This document shows positions 46,069 to 54,730 of a stretch of DNA of 64,000 nucleotides, piece after piece (the first letter of the stretch is position 1; every line of letters begins with the position of its first letter). The stretch lies in NCBI GenBank assembly GCA_035295745.1, contig DATGIL010000015.1:1-64000 (forward strand). Direction: 5' to 3'. A model generated the notes under the pieces. The model saw only the letters and a program-made list of their open reading frames with translations, had not been told where the DNA came from and did not search any database. This DNA comes from JAIQFL01 sp035295745. Lineage in GTDB: Bacteria > Acidobacteriota > Terriglobia > Bryobacterales > Bryobacteraceae. The translations under genes and the position numbers were made by a program.

Positions 46069-47346
46069 ATGGTTGCGTCCGAACCCCCGGTTACGGAAAG
46101 TGAGAAGCGAGAGGCCCTGGAAGCGGCCTTAAGCAGTCGGGCGTTTGCCCGTTCTACGCAGTTGCGCGCACTGCTCCGCTACATTTGTGAACGGGAGTTG
46201 TCGGGACAGTCTGCGGACCTCAACGAATACCAGATCGCGGTGGATGTCCTGGGCAGGCGTAAAGATTTCAACCTGACCGACGATTCCACCGTTCGGAATC
46301 GGGCTTACGAGTTACGGCAACGACTGGAGAAGTATTACGCCAGTGAGAACGTGTCGGCGGCGGTGCAGATTCAGATCCCCCGCGGCGGGTATGTCCCGTA
46401 TTACACGCGGCATCAGGCCTCGACTACCGAGTTGCATCCCACCCGCCTCCCGACAGAGATAGCGGCACCTTCCCCTCCGGTCCTGGCTCCCCGTCGTTCA
46501 TATCGCGGTGTGGCCGCGGCATTGATGTTTCTGCTTCTGGGGGTGGTCGCGGGCTGGTATTTTGCGCGGCCGCATCCGCCTTCCGTTCTGAAAGAAGCTT
46601 GGGGCCCGCTGGCGGATCCTGGAGACGAGATGCTGATCTCGATCGCCACCAGCCTGCACATGATCGTGCGGCCTCACATCGCGGAGCACCCGTGGCGTTT
46701 ACCTGCGCCGCCGAAAGTGCAGGATCTCTACGGCCCCACACGGCCTTTAGACCCCGGAACCCCGCTCTACATGGAGCCCGCGCAACTTTCCGTTCCGCTG
46801 GCGGAACTGGCAGCGGCGGCAACTCTCAGCAACACCCGGACGGCCTTCGGCGGAGCCTACCAGATTCTCCCTGAATCGGAATCTCCAGTGGCGGCGTTGC
46901 GCGGACGGAATGCGATCCTGCTCGCTACCGGCACCCACAGCGAGGCGGCCCGCACGCTCCTGCGCAACCTGCCTCTAACCATCGACTACAATGCCGCCGA
47001 TCGCTTCTGCGTGCTCGATCAGCGGAAGCCCGTGGGTCAGAACGAGTTATTCGTCGCTCAGCCAACCGGACAGCCGGTGCCTTCGACACTCTACGGTCTG
47101 TTGAGTGTGCTCACCTGGCCCGAATCCGGCGGAAGGGTCAAACGAACTGTAATCATCTCGGGCACTGGTTCTGCTGGAGTGCAGGCGGCCGCGGAGTTTT
47201 TCTCCTCCCCGGCGCACATGCGCGAACTTCAGGATCGCTTGCACGGGTTTCCACCGGCTTACCAGGTGGTGGTGAGCTGCAAGACGTCGGGGCTTAGGCT
47301 GATTTCGTATGAGTATGCAGCGCACGAAGTCGGGACGACGCATTAG
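46069..47346 (+). CDS. Membrane-anchored protein with N-terminal winged-helix-like domain
   Basis: 425 aa from ATG 46069. The N-terminus (FARSTQLRALLRYICERELSGQ, LNEYQIAVDVLGRRKDFNLTDDSTVRNRAYELRQRLEKYY and IPRGGYVPYY) resembles the DNA-binding-like domain common in acidobacterial regulators. A membrane helix follows at about 145-165 (AALMFLLLGVVAGWYFA). The C-terminal part (about 190-425) is of unknown fold and would lie outside the cytoplasm. This one-component layout allows an external ligand to steer transcription. A TACAAT at 46048-46053 puts the transcription start close to the ATG. It is divergent from the TonB-dependent receptor gene, its most likely target. Confidence 0.75.
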   Translation: MVASEPPVTESEKREALEAALSSRAFARSTQLRALLRYICERELSGQSADLNEYQIAVDVLGRRKDFNLTDDSTVRNRAYELRQRLEKYYASENVSAAVQIQIPRGGYVPYYTRHQASTTELHPTRLPTEIAAPSPPVLAPRRSYRGVAAALMFLLLGVVAGWYFARPHPPSVLKEAWGPLADPGDEMLISIATSLHMIVRPHIAEHPWRLPAPPKVQDLYGPTRPLDPGTPLYMEPAQLSVPLAELAAAATLSNTRTAFGGAYQILPESESPVAALRGRNAILLATGTHSEAARTLLRNLPLTIDYNAADRFCVLDQRKPVGQNELFVAQPTGQPVPSTLYGLLSVLTWPESGGRVKRTVIISGTGSAGVQAAAEFFSSPAHMRELQDRLHGFPPAYQVVVSCKTSGLRLISYEYAAHEVGTTH

Positions 47347-47360
47347 AGAAAAACGCTCTC

Positions 47361-47479
47361 TCACGAGCCGCGCGCGTAAGCAAGCGACCACTAATCAGAG
47401 GGCGGTGACGCTACCTTACGGTCGCGGCTCGTAAGACAACCTTATTCGCGAGCCCCGCGCGCGTAAGCAAGCGACCACT
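47361..47479. repeat. Palindromic repeat family A, dispersed copies
   Basis: Sequence related to the tandem array at 51371. CGAGCCGCGCGCGTAAG near 47364 is followed by its imperfect reverse complement CTTACGGTCGCGGCTCG at 47415-47431, then CGAGCCCCGCGCGCGTAAG. Long hairpins can form. The element fills the space between two convergent genes. Confidence 0.7.
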
Positions 47480-47495
47480 CACCTTTCAGGCATCT

Positions 47496-49382
47496 TTACT
47501 TCAAGTCGATCTGCAACACCTGAATCGCAAATGCGGGCATCGAGTGATGTAACTGATTACTCAGTCCACGCAAGGCGCTTTCTACAGGCACTACTTTGGT
47601 GGGCTGATCGATGGTGTTGGTGCTTTGGGTGTCGTTGGCGCTCAGCGTGATCAATTTGCCCGACTTCACGGCAGCCTGCCCTTCCAGTCGCAGATCGACC
47701 GTCACAGGTGACGACGACGCGTTCACCAGTTTCACGAACAGCCGATGATTCTGTGTGCTCCTGGTGACCGAGTAGAAGAATCTGGCGGGTGCCCCTTCGA
47801 ACTTCGAGTCCAGAACCGCGTCACCCACGTTGCTCGCGAACATCGCCTGGGCATAGTAACTGGGAGAGCCGTAACTACTCAGTGCGTTGTAGCCGATAAG
47901 GTCAGACTCCCACTGCATGCCGCCCGGATTGACGTTCACCAGCAGCGGTGCATAGCACGACATGATGACGATATCGCTGTTCCGCTCCATTCCCGTCATC
48001 CACGCCGCGTCGCCGAGGGCCGCTCCGAAATTCGGTGTCGGCGCTCCTTCCCTCGTGGCCCATTCGCCGACGAAGATTTTGGGCCCGTTGCGATCGGTCT
48101 TGTCGTAATGGGCGACATCGCTGAAGAACTCCGGAGCCCTGCGATAGAAATGGTCATCGATGACGTCGGGCTGGATGCTCTTCACCGGTGCGGTCGCGAT
48201 GATCTGCAGTTCGGGATACTTCGCCTTGATCGCGCGATGGAATTGAGAGTATCGTCCATCGTAACTTTCCGACCGGTCAAACTGATCCTCGTTGCCGACT
48301 TCTACGTACTTCAGGGGGAAGGGCTTCGGGTGGCCGTTCGCCGCGCGGACAGCGCCCCATTTGGTATCCACGCCGCCAGTCACATACTCCAGTTCGTCGA
48401 GGGCGTCACTGACATAGGGCTCCAGGTCTGGACCGGGGTTGACATGTTCCTGCTGCAGGGAATAGCCGGCGTAAACGGCAAGGAGGGGCTGCATATTCAG
48501 ATCCTCGCACCACTCCAGAAACTCCAGAAGTCCCATGCCATCGGTCGAATAGTAGCGCCACGGGCCCTGATGGCCGCTGCGATCCACCAGTGGCCCGATG
48601 GTCTTCTTCCACTGGAAACGATCGGCAATATGATCGCCCTCCAGGTAATTGCCGCCTGGAAACCGCAAAAAGGCAGGATGCATTGCCGCCAGTTTTTCCA
48701 TCAGGTCGGCGCGGTTTCCGTTCGGCCGGTCGTGATATGTCGGCGGAAAGAGCGAGACTAAGTCGAGCCAGAGAGTGACGGGATGCTCCACCAGTAACTC
48801 CAGGTGATGATGCGACGAACTCGGTATCGATCCGGTTTTCAAAGTGAATTCGTGACGGGCCCAGGAAGATCCAACACCGGAAACCGTGGCCGACGCCACT
48901 GTCTTGCCGCTATCGCTATTCACCAGTCGGGCGGTGACGGCCAGGGGAGCGGAGGAGTCGGTTTTTGCGTAGAACGAGCCGCGATAGGTGGTGTCCGGAC
49001 GCAGCGCCATCCCCCAATACCCCTCGTTCAAAACCCCGGCGGGGTTCTGCGCATCGGCCTGCGAGACTTCAAGCCGCATACTCGTCTTCAGAGCTTCACT
49101 CGGGCCGGTCTCCCGGTCGGTTCGGGTACGGGCCTTCGCGCTACCCTTCTCGACCACCAGCCAATACAGGATCCCGCTCCAATCGCTGCGGAAAGTCCGG
49201 TTCCGGACCATCTCCGCGTACATGCCGCCATCATAGGAGTAGTTGATCTCTTCGGTCATCAGGCCGTACAGCGTGGGGCTGACTTTCGCGGTCGTTTTGT
49301 CGACTTGGATGGTCAGGATCTGCGCGGCGGCGGATCCGGAAAGAAGAGATGCCAGGATCGCTCCTGCAAGTGTTTTGCGCAT
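47496..49382 (-). CDS. GH51 alpha-L-arabinofuranosidase
   Basis: 628 aa with a signal peptide (residues 1-20). LYGLMTEEINYSYDGGMYAEM at the start, LRFPGGNYLEGD, and the acid/base VEVGNEDQF (Glu365) and nucleophile FVGEWAT (Glu440) are all typical of family GH51 retaining arabinofuranosidases, which remove arabinose side chains from arabinan, arabinoxylan or arabinogalactan. A carbohydrate-binding-like beta-sandwich lies at about 95-215. The gene is divergent from the GH2 enzyme, with a LacI-type operator-like site between them. Confidence 0.9.
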   Translation of the reverse strand: MRKTLAGAILASLLSGSAAAQILTIQVDKTTAKVSPTLYGLMTEEINYSYDGGMYAEMVRNRTFRSDWSGILYWLVVEKGSAKARTRTDRETGPSEALKTSMRLEVSQADAQNPAGVLNEGYWGMALRPDTTYRGSFYAKTDSSAPLAVTARLVNSDSGKTVASATVSGVGSSWARHEFTLKTGSIPSSSHHHLELLVEHPVTLWLDLVSLFPPTYHDRPNGNRADLMEKLAAMHPAFLRFPGGNYLEGDHIADRFQWKKTIGPLVDRSGHQGPWRYYSTDGMGLLEFLEWCEDLNMQPLLAVYAGYSLQQEHVNPGPDLEPYVSDALDELEYVTGGVDTKWGAVRAANGHPKPFPLKYVEVGNEDQFDRSESYDGRYSQFHRAIKAKYPELQIIATAPVKSIQPDVIDDHFYRRAPEFFSDVAHYDKTDRNGPKIFVGEWATREGAPTPNFGAALGDAAWMTGMERNSDIVIMSCYAPLLVNVNPGGMQWESDLIGYNALSSYGSPSYYAQAMFASNVGDAVLDSKFEGAPARFFYSVTRSTQNHRLFVKLVNASSSPVTVDLRLEGQAAVKSGKLITLSANDTQSTNTIDQPTKVVPVESALRGLSNQLHHSMPAFAIQVLQIDLK

Positions 49383-49427
49383 AGAATCGTCTGAAACTGA
49401 TGCTCACAATCATAACAAGGACAGGCG

Positions 49428-49441
49428 TGTAAGCGTTTTCT
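49428..49441. promoter_or_regulatory. LacI/CcpA-type operator-like site between GH51 and GH2 genes
   Basis: TGTAAGCGTTTTCT matches the LacI-family palindrome TGTAAACGTTTACA at 11 of 14 positions, centred on CG. It lies 46 bases from the GH51 start and 52 bases from the GH2 start, a good place for control of both. No LacI-family gene is in the window. Confidence 0.5.
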
Positions 49442-49492
49442 GTTTTGCAGCGGAAGCGTGCCGCAAAGATTGGGAGCATACTAGGTAACAGA

Positions 49493-51346
49493 GTGAATCG
49501 TAGAACCTTGCTCCAATCGGCTGCCATGGTGCCATTCCTGGAAGAGCCATTCCTCGCGCAAGACCAACCGGCGGCGAGCAATTCCGGGACTCCCGCGGGA
49601 CCGCCGCTGTACCCGCAGATCAACGCCTTTCGACAGGTGATTTCCCTCGACGGCTTCTGGGACTTTCTGCCCGATCCGGACGAGAAAGGCCGGGCTCAAG
49701 GGTGGTCCAAGGGCTTCGAGACTGGCCAACCGTTAGCAGTTCCGGGCAGTTGGAACGAACAACTCGAGGACATTCGCGATTACCTGGGCACCGCCTGGTA
49801 CCAGACGCGCTTCGAGATTCCGGAAGGCTTCGCCGCTAATCGCCAGGTGTGGATCCGGTTCGGCTCGGTGAACTATCTGGCGGAGGTTTGGCTCAATGGC
49901 GAACTCCTCGGCGAGCATGAAGGCGGCCACCTGCCGTTTCAATTCGAGGTGGCGAAACGGCTGCGGCCGGAGAACCTGCTCACGGTGCGGGTGGATGGGC
50001 AACTGGCGCCGGACCGCGTTCCTCCCGGCCGCGTAAAGAGCGACCCCAAGGACACATTTTCCAACCAGCAGTTCCCCGACTCCACCTTCGATTTCTTTCC
50101 GTTCGCGGGCATTCATCGATCAGTGCTCCTCTACTCCACGCCGCAGGAGTCGCTTACCGATCTGACCGTGCGGACTACCATCTCCGGCCAGGAAGGGCGC
50201 GTTTCGGTGCGAGTCTCCGGGACTGCCGGCGGGCCTGCCGCGGTACGTCTCACGCTGTCCGGCCACGGATCGCCGATTCACGGGGAAGCTCCTTTCGCCG
50301 GAGGATCCGCGGATGTCGAGCTTCGCGTGCCCGATGCCGCGCTGTGGGAGCCCGGGCATCCGAATCTCTACCGCCTCACCGCGGAATTGCTCAAGGGCGG
50401 ACAGGCAGCCGATCGCTACTCGCTGAACGTCGGCATCCGGACCATCGAGGTGCGCGGCGAGTCCTTGTTGTTGAACGGCAAACCGGTCTACCTGACGGGG
50501 TTCGGCCGCCATGAGGATTTCCCTGTCGCCGGGCGCGGAATCGTTCCGCCTGTAATCACCAAGGACTACGCGTTGATGCGCTGGATGGGCGCGAATTCGT
50601 TCCGCACGTCGCACTATCCATACTCCGAGCAGATGATGGATATGGCCGACCGACTGGGCATCCTGGTGATCGATGAGATTCCGGCAGTAGGCCTGTTCTT
50701 TGCCGAGCCGGGTCTGGAGAAGCGGAGCACGCTCTGTCACCAGTACCTGCGCGAACTGGTGGCACGCGACAAGAATCATCCGGCCGTGATCATGTGGAGC
50801 GTGGCCAATGAGCCGCATTCCACCAGGCCTCCGGCCAAGCCGTTTTTCCGCGGAATGTACGACCTCGCGAAGTCTCTCGACAATACCCGGCCTGCGACTC
50901 TGGTGAATCTCGCCGGAGTTGCGGAAGAAGCTTGGGAGTTCGTGGATGTGGTGTGCATCAACCGCTACTACGGCTGGTACAGCGAGCCCGGCAGGCTGCC
51001 TGAGGGAGTGGCGAAGCTCTCGGCGGAGTTGGACAAGTTGCAGAGTGCGTACCACAAGCCGGTGATCATTACCGAATTCGGCGCGGACGCGGTCGCCGGC
51101 CACCACGCGCAGCCTCCCGAGATGTTTTCCGAGGAGTATCAGGCGGAGTTGATTGCCCGCTACCATGATCTGTTTCGCAGCAAACCGTTCGTAGTGGGCG
51201 AGCATGTCTGGAATCTTTGCGATTTCAAGACGGGCCAAGGCACGCACCGCGTCGGCGCCTTGAATCTCAAAGGCGTGTTCACGCGCGACCGGCGTCCGAA
51301 ACTGGCGGCCCATACGCTGCGCAAGCTCTGGTCTTCGAAGTCTTGA
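49493..51346 (+). CDS. GH2 beta-glucuronidase-like enzyme with Tat signal
   Basis: 617 aa from GTG 49493, because NRRTLLQSAA is a twin-arginine signal; an ATG at 49445 is in frame but would add an untypical leader. GH2 sandwich, immunoglobulin-like and TIM-barrel domains follow in order. VMWSVANEP carries acid/base Glu440 and VIITEFGADAVAG nucleophile Glu528. NLKGVFTRDRRPK (Asn591-Lys593) is the NxK motif that in beta-glucuronidases contacts the substrate carboxylate, so glucuronide or 4-O-methylglucuronide hydrolysis is the best guess. Export by the Tat route is unusual, since the E. coli enzyme UidA is cytoplasmic. Confidence 0.88.
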   Translation: MNRRTLLQSAAMVPFLEEPFLAQDQPAASNSGTPAGPPLYPQINAFRQVISLDGFWDFLPDPDEKGRAQGWSKGFETGQPLAVPGSWNEQLEDIRDYLGTAWYQTRFEIPEGFAANRQVWIRFGSVNYLAEVWLNGELLGEHEGGHLPFQFEVAKRLRPENLLTVRVDGQLAPDRVPPGRVKSDPKDTFSNQQFPDSTFDFFPFAGIHRSVLLYSTPQESLTDLTVRTTISGQEGRVSVRVSGTAGGPAAVRLTLSGHGSPIHGEAPFAGGSADVELRVPDAALWEPGHPNLYRLTAELLKGGQAADRYSLNVGIRTIEVRGESLLLNGKPVYLTGFGRHEDFPVAGRGIVPPVITKDYALMRWMGANSFRTSHYPYSEQMMDMADRLGILVIDEIPAVGLFFAEPGLEKRSTLCHQYLRELVARDKNHPAVIMWSVANEPHSTRPPAKPFFRGMYDLAKSLDNTRPATLVNLAGVAEEAWEFVDVVCINRYYGWYSEPGRLPEGVAKLSAELDKLQSAYHKPVIITEFGADAVAGHHAQPPEMFSEEYQAELIARYHDLFRSKPFVVGEHVWNLCDFKTGQGTHRVGALNLKGVFTRDRRPKLAAHTLRKLWSSKS

Positions 51347-51370
51347 GGGCGCGTCTCCGCCCTCTGATGA

Positions 51371-51880
51371 GCGATGTCCCAATCGCTCCGAAAATCACTC
51401 CCTCACGGTCGTGGCTCGTTGCGAGCCGCGCGCGTAAGCAAGCGATGTCCAATCGCTCCGAAAATCACTCCCTCACGGTCGTGGCTCGTTGCGAGCCGCG
51501 CGCGTAAGCAAGCGATGTCCCAATCGCTCCGAAAATCACTCCCTCACGGTCGTGGCTCGTTGCGAGCCGCGCGTGAGCAAGCGATGTCCAATCGCTCCCA
51601 AAATCACTCCCTCACGGTCGTGGCTCGTTGCGAGCCGCGCGCGTAAGCAAGCGATGTCCCAATCGCTCCCAAAATCACTCCCTCACGGTCGTGGCTCGTT
51701 GCGAGCCGCGCGCGTAAGCAAGCGATGTCCAATCGCTCCCAAAATCACTCCCTCACGGTCGTGGCTCGTTGCGAGCGGCGCGCGTAAGCAAGCGATGTCC
51801 CAATCGCTTCGAAAATCACTCCCTCACGGTCGTGGTTCGTTGCGAGCTGCGCGCGTAAGCAAGCGATGTTCCCAGTCGGA
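51371..51880. repeat. Tandem array of about seven 69-71-bp palindromic repeats (family A)
   Basis: Units start at 51371, 51442, 51512, 51581, 51651, 51722 and 51792, with a degenerate eighth at 51863. Each contains GCGATGTCC(C)AATCGCT, a conserved core CACGGTCGTGGCTCGTTGCG and CGCGCGTAAGCAA. GTGGCTCG-TTG-CGAGCCGC can fold into a strong hairpin. Odd units have GTCCC and even units GTCC, so the ancestral unit was a dimer of about 141 bases, which is divisible by three and keeps several frames open. It lies between the convergent GH2 and ADOP genes. Confidence 0.9.
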
Positions 51881-51948
51881 TTTTTCACAGCGCGTGACGC
51901 CCGGGGCTCGCTGACTTGCTACGACCGTGGGCGTGGTTTCCTAGTGGC

Positions 51949-54558
51949 CTACTCGTTCCGCAGCGCCACCATCGGGTCGACTCGCGACGCCCGTCGCGCG
52001 GGCAAATAACTCGCCAGCAGCGCGATCGCCAACAACAGTGCGGCCGCGATTCCGAATGCCGGCAGATCGATCGCGCTAATCCCGAACAGCAGGTGCGACA
52101 TGGCGCGCGCCGCGACAAATGCCAATACACTGCCGCACACCAGTCCCGCCAAGGTAAGCCGCATGCCGTCACCAAGTACGAGCCGCAACACCTGCGCAGG
52201 AGTCGCGCCGAGCGCGAATCGCAAACCCAATTCGGAGGCCCGCTGCGCGATGGCGTGGGAGAGCACACCGTAGAGTCCGACGATTGCCAGCACCAGCGCC
52301 AGAATCGCGAAGGCACTTAGCAGAGCTGCCGAGAATCGCCGCGTGGTGAGCGAACCGGAGACGATCTGCTCCATAGTGCGAATACCGAACACCGGGACAT
52401 CGCGATCCACCGACCAAATTGCCTCACGCACCGCCTGCGCCAGCGACGCCGGATCGTTCGTCCGCGTCCGCAGAATGAAGACGCCGCTCGTAGTCGCGCC
52501 GCTTTCGACTTGATAGACGGAATCGTAGATCGTGGGGCCTACCGCGGCTTCAAGCGCGCCGATGTGTACGTCGCCCACCACGCCGATCACCGTCAGCAAT
52601 CGACCGCCCCAGACAATGCGTTTCCCGAGTGCATCGCCGCCGGGCCAGAATCGGCGGCTCATCGATTCGTTGACCAGTGCGGAGAGCGGCGCGTCCGGCC
52701 GATCCTGGGGGCCAAAGGTACGGCCGCGGAGCAGCGGAATCCCCATCGCCGCGAAGTAATCGGCGCTGACGAGGGCGTTGTCGGCCCAACGGGACGAATG
52801 CACGTCCTCGCCTTCCAGGATGAAGCCGATTTTGCGGTCGTCGGCAAGAGGGATGTGCGTGGTGAGCGCTACCGCGGTGACGCCGGGCAGAGCCGCGAGG
52901 CGTTGTTCCATTTGTCGCTCGGCCTCGTGGCGGCGATCGCTCGAAGGATAACGCTGGCGATTGAAGGTAGTCCGCGCGATCAGCACGCCCTGCGGCGAGA
53001 ATCCTACTGGCACTGCCAGCACCTCCACCAGGCTGTGGATCAACAGTCCCGCGCCCACCAGCAAGATCACCGCACTCGCCGATTCCACGACTACCAACAG
53101 TCCGCGCAAACGAAGATGATCTCGCGTTGCGCCCTGCCGGCCGGCCTGCCGCAGCGCTATGCCGATATCGGACCGGGCCCAACTCAGGGCAGGCGCCAGG
53201 CCGCTCGCCAGGGCGGTGAAGACCGAGATTCCCAGGACGAAGGCGAGTACCGTCACGTCGAGATGCACCTGAGCAAGGCCGCTCACAAAGGAGGGCCAAA
53301 GGTTCGCTACCAGCCGAGTGATGGCCTGCGCGAGGCCGCACCCGAGCGCGGCGCCCAGGAGCGTAAGCAGCATCGCCTCGGTTAGTAATTGCGCCGTCAA
53401 ACGGCGGGCGCTGGCGCCCAAAGCATTGCGAACAGCCATTTCCCGCTGGCGCGTCGCAGCCCGCGCCAGCAGCAGATTCGTCACGTTGGCGCAGGCAATC
53501 AGCAATACCAACAACACCGCGCCCACGAGAGTCAGCAGGACAGGCCTGGTGCGTGCCGCGGCAGCAGTGCCCAAAACGGCAAGGTTCACCTGGAGCACGA
53601 GGTTGCCCGTGTAGATATCGGTGCGCTCTCTTTGAAAATCGGCGGCCACACGCTGCGCGTCCAGTTCACCCTGGAGCATCGAAATGCCTGGTTTGAGCCG
53701 CGCCACGATGCGTACCGGAAACTCGGCCGCGCGGTCCTGAATCTCCTTGTCGGTGAATGCCATGGGGACCCACAGGGCCGGTGGCTCGCCGACATCGGCC
53801 GCTGTGAAGGGAAACTCGAACCCCGGTGGCATGATGCCGATTACGGTGTAGGGCCGCTCGTTGAGCCGCACCACCGAACCGACGGTTTGCGGGCTGCCCC
53901 CGAAGCGCCGCTGCCAGAACTCGTAATTCAGTACCAGCACATTCGCAGCTCCGGGACGATCTTCGTCGGAGGTAAAAGTACGGCCGGCGAACGGCGCCAC
54001 ACCGAGAGTCGAGAATAAAGTATGCGTCGCCCGCAACGCCGTCACCTGCAAAGGCTCGCTGGCGCCGGTCAGGTCGAATAATTCGTTCTCATATCCCGCG
54101 ATCGAGGAGAAGGCGTGGCTACGGTCGCGATAGTCCAGATATTCGGCAGGGCTGACGCCGATGGTGGAATCGGACTGCCTGGGAAACTGCTGGCGAAAAT
54201 TCACCAGGCGCTCGGGCTCGCGATAATCCGGCTTGCGCAGCAGTACCGTGTTCACCACACTGAAGACCGCCGTATTGACACCGATGCCCAGTGCGAGAGT
54301 CAGCACTGCGACTGCGGTGAAGCCAGCGTTCTTCCGCGCCGCCCGGATCGCGTACCGCAGGTCTTGCACGAGGCTTTCTAGCCACACCCATTTCCACATG
54401 CTTCGCACCTCCTCACCGATCCAGGCCGTATTGCCTAGGGCGCGTTGTGCGGCATAGCGGGCTTCTTCCGCGGACAAGCCGCACTCGCGTTGCTCGCGGG
54501 CTTCCGATTCCAGATGCGACTGCAGTTCGCGCTCCAGATCGTCGTCACGCTCACTCAT
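51949..54558 (-). CDS. ADOP-type ABC transporter permease, last of a chain
   Basis: 869 aa from ATG 54558, the start shared with the mini-ADOP stop in an 8-base ATGAGTGA overlap. N-terminal soluble domain DDLERELQSHLESEAREQ and ARYAAQRALGN; first membrane helix near 75-105 (GFTAVAVLTLALGIGVNTAVF). Two MacB-like periplasmic cores alternate with two FtsX domains (VLLVLLIACANVTNLLLARAA near 345; ILALVLAIVGLYGVLSHAIA near 735). The tail is DPMVALRNE. No ATPase and no PadR gene are adjacent. The substrate is unknown. Confidence 0.9.
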   Translation of the reverse strand: MSERDDDLERELQSHLESEAREQRECGLSAEEARYAAQRALGNTAWIGEEVRSMWKWVWLESLVQDLRYAIRAARKNAGFTAVAVLTLALGIGVNTAVFSVVNTVLLRKPDYREPERLVNFRQQFPRQSDSTIGVSPAEYLDYRDRSHAFSSIAGYENELFDLTGASEPLQVTALRATHTLFSTLGVAPFAGRTFTSDEDRPGAANVLVLNYEFWQRRFGGSPQTVGSVVRLNERPYTVIGIMPPGFEFPFTAADVGEPPALWVPMAFTDKEIQDRAAEFPVRIVARLKPGISMLQGELDAQRVAADFQRERTDIYTGNLVLQVNLAVLGTAAAARTRPVLLTLVGAVLLVLLIACANVTNLLLARAATRQREMAVRNALGASARRLTAQLLTEAMLLTLLGAALGCGLAQAITRLVANLWPSFVSGLAQVHLDVTVLAFVLGISVFTALASGLAPALSWARSDIGIALRQAGRQGATRDHLRLRGLLVVVESASAVILLVGAGLLIHSLVEVLAVPVGFSPQGVLIARTTFNRQRYPSSDRRHEAERQMEQRLAALPGVTAVALTTHIPLADDRKIGFILEGEDVHSSRWADNALVSADYFAAMGIPLLRGRTFGPQDRPDAPLSALVNESMSRRFWPGGDALGKRIVWGGRLLTVIGVVGDVHIGALEAAVGPTIYDSVYQVESGATTSGVFILRTRTNDPASLAQAVREAIWSVDRDVPVFGIRTMEQIVSGSLTTRRFSAALLSAFAILALVLAIVGLYGVLSHAIAQRASELGLRFALGATPAQVLRLVLGDGMRLTLAGLVCGSVLAFVAARAMSHLLFGISAIDLPAFGIAAALLLAIALLASYLPARRASRVDPMVALRNE

Positions 54559-54730
54559 ACCGCAGTGCGTCCTTGGGATCGATCCGTGCTGCGTAGCGCG
54601 CATTCGCAGCGGACAGGCCTGCTTCGCATTGCTCCTCGGCTTCGAGTTCCAGGTGCAACCGCAGTTCGCGATCGAGGTCCCGCTCGCCTGTGCGGCGGCG
54701 TCGAAAGATCACACCCCACCTATCACTCAT
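54551..54730 (-). pseudogene. Mini-ADOP: internally deleted permease gene of 59 codons
   Basis: Between the two full ADOP genes a frame starts with ATG 54730 and stops at 54551. It reads MSDRWGVIFRRRRTGERDLD, then RELRLHLELEAEEQ and ARYAAR, a normal ADOP N-terminal domain, and passes directly into IDPKDALRYE, the normal C-terminal tail. About 800 codons of membrane and periplasmic domains are missing without a frameshift. Both ends overlap the neighbours by the same 8-base ATGAGTGA junction. It may be a dead relic, or it may still be translated to keep ribosomes coupled to the next gene. Confidence 0.85.

Noticed and set aside
51217..51914. Several overlapping open frames of 80-140 codons through the tandem array
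   Set aside because: They are open because the dimer unit is a multiple of three. All three frames are open and none has a ribosome binding site or complex sequence.
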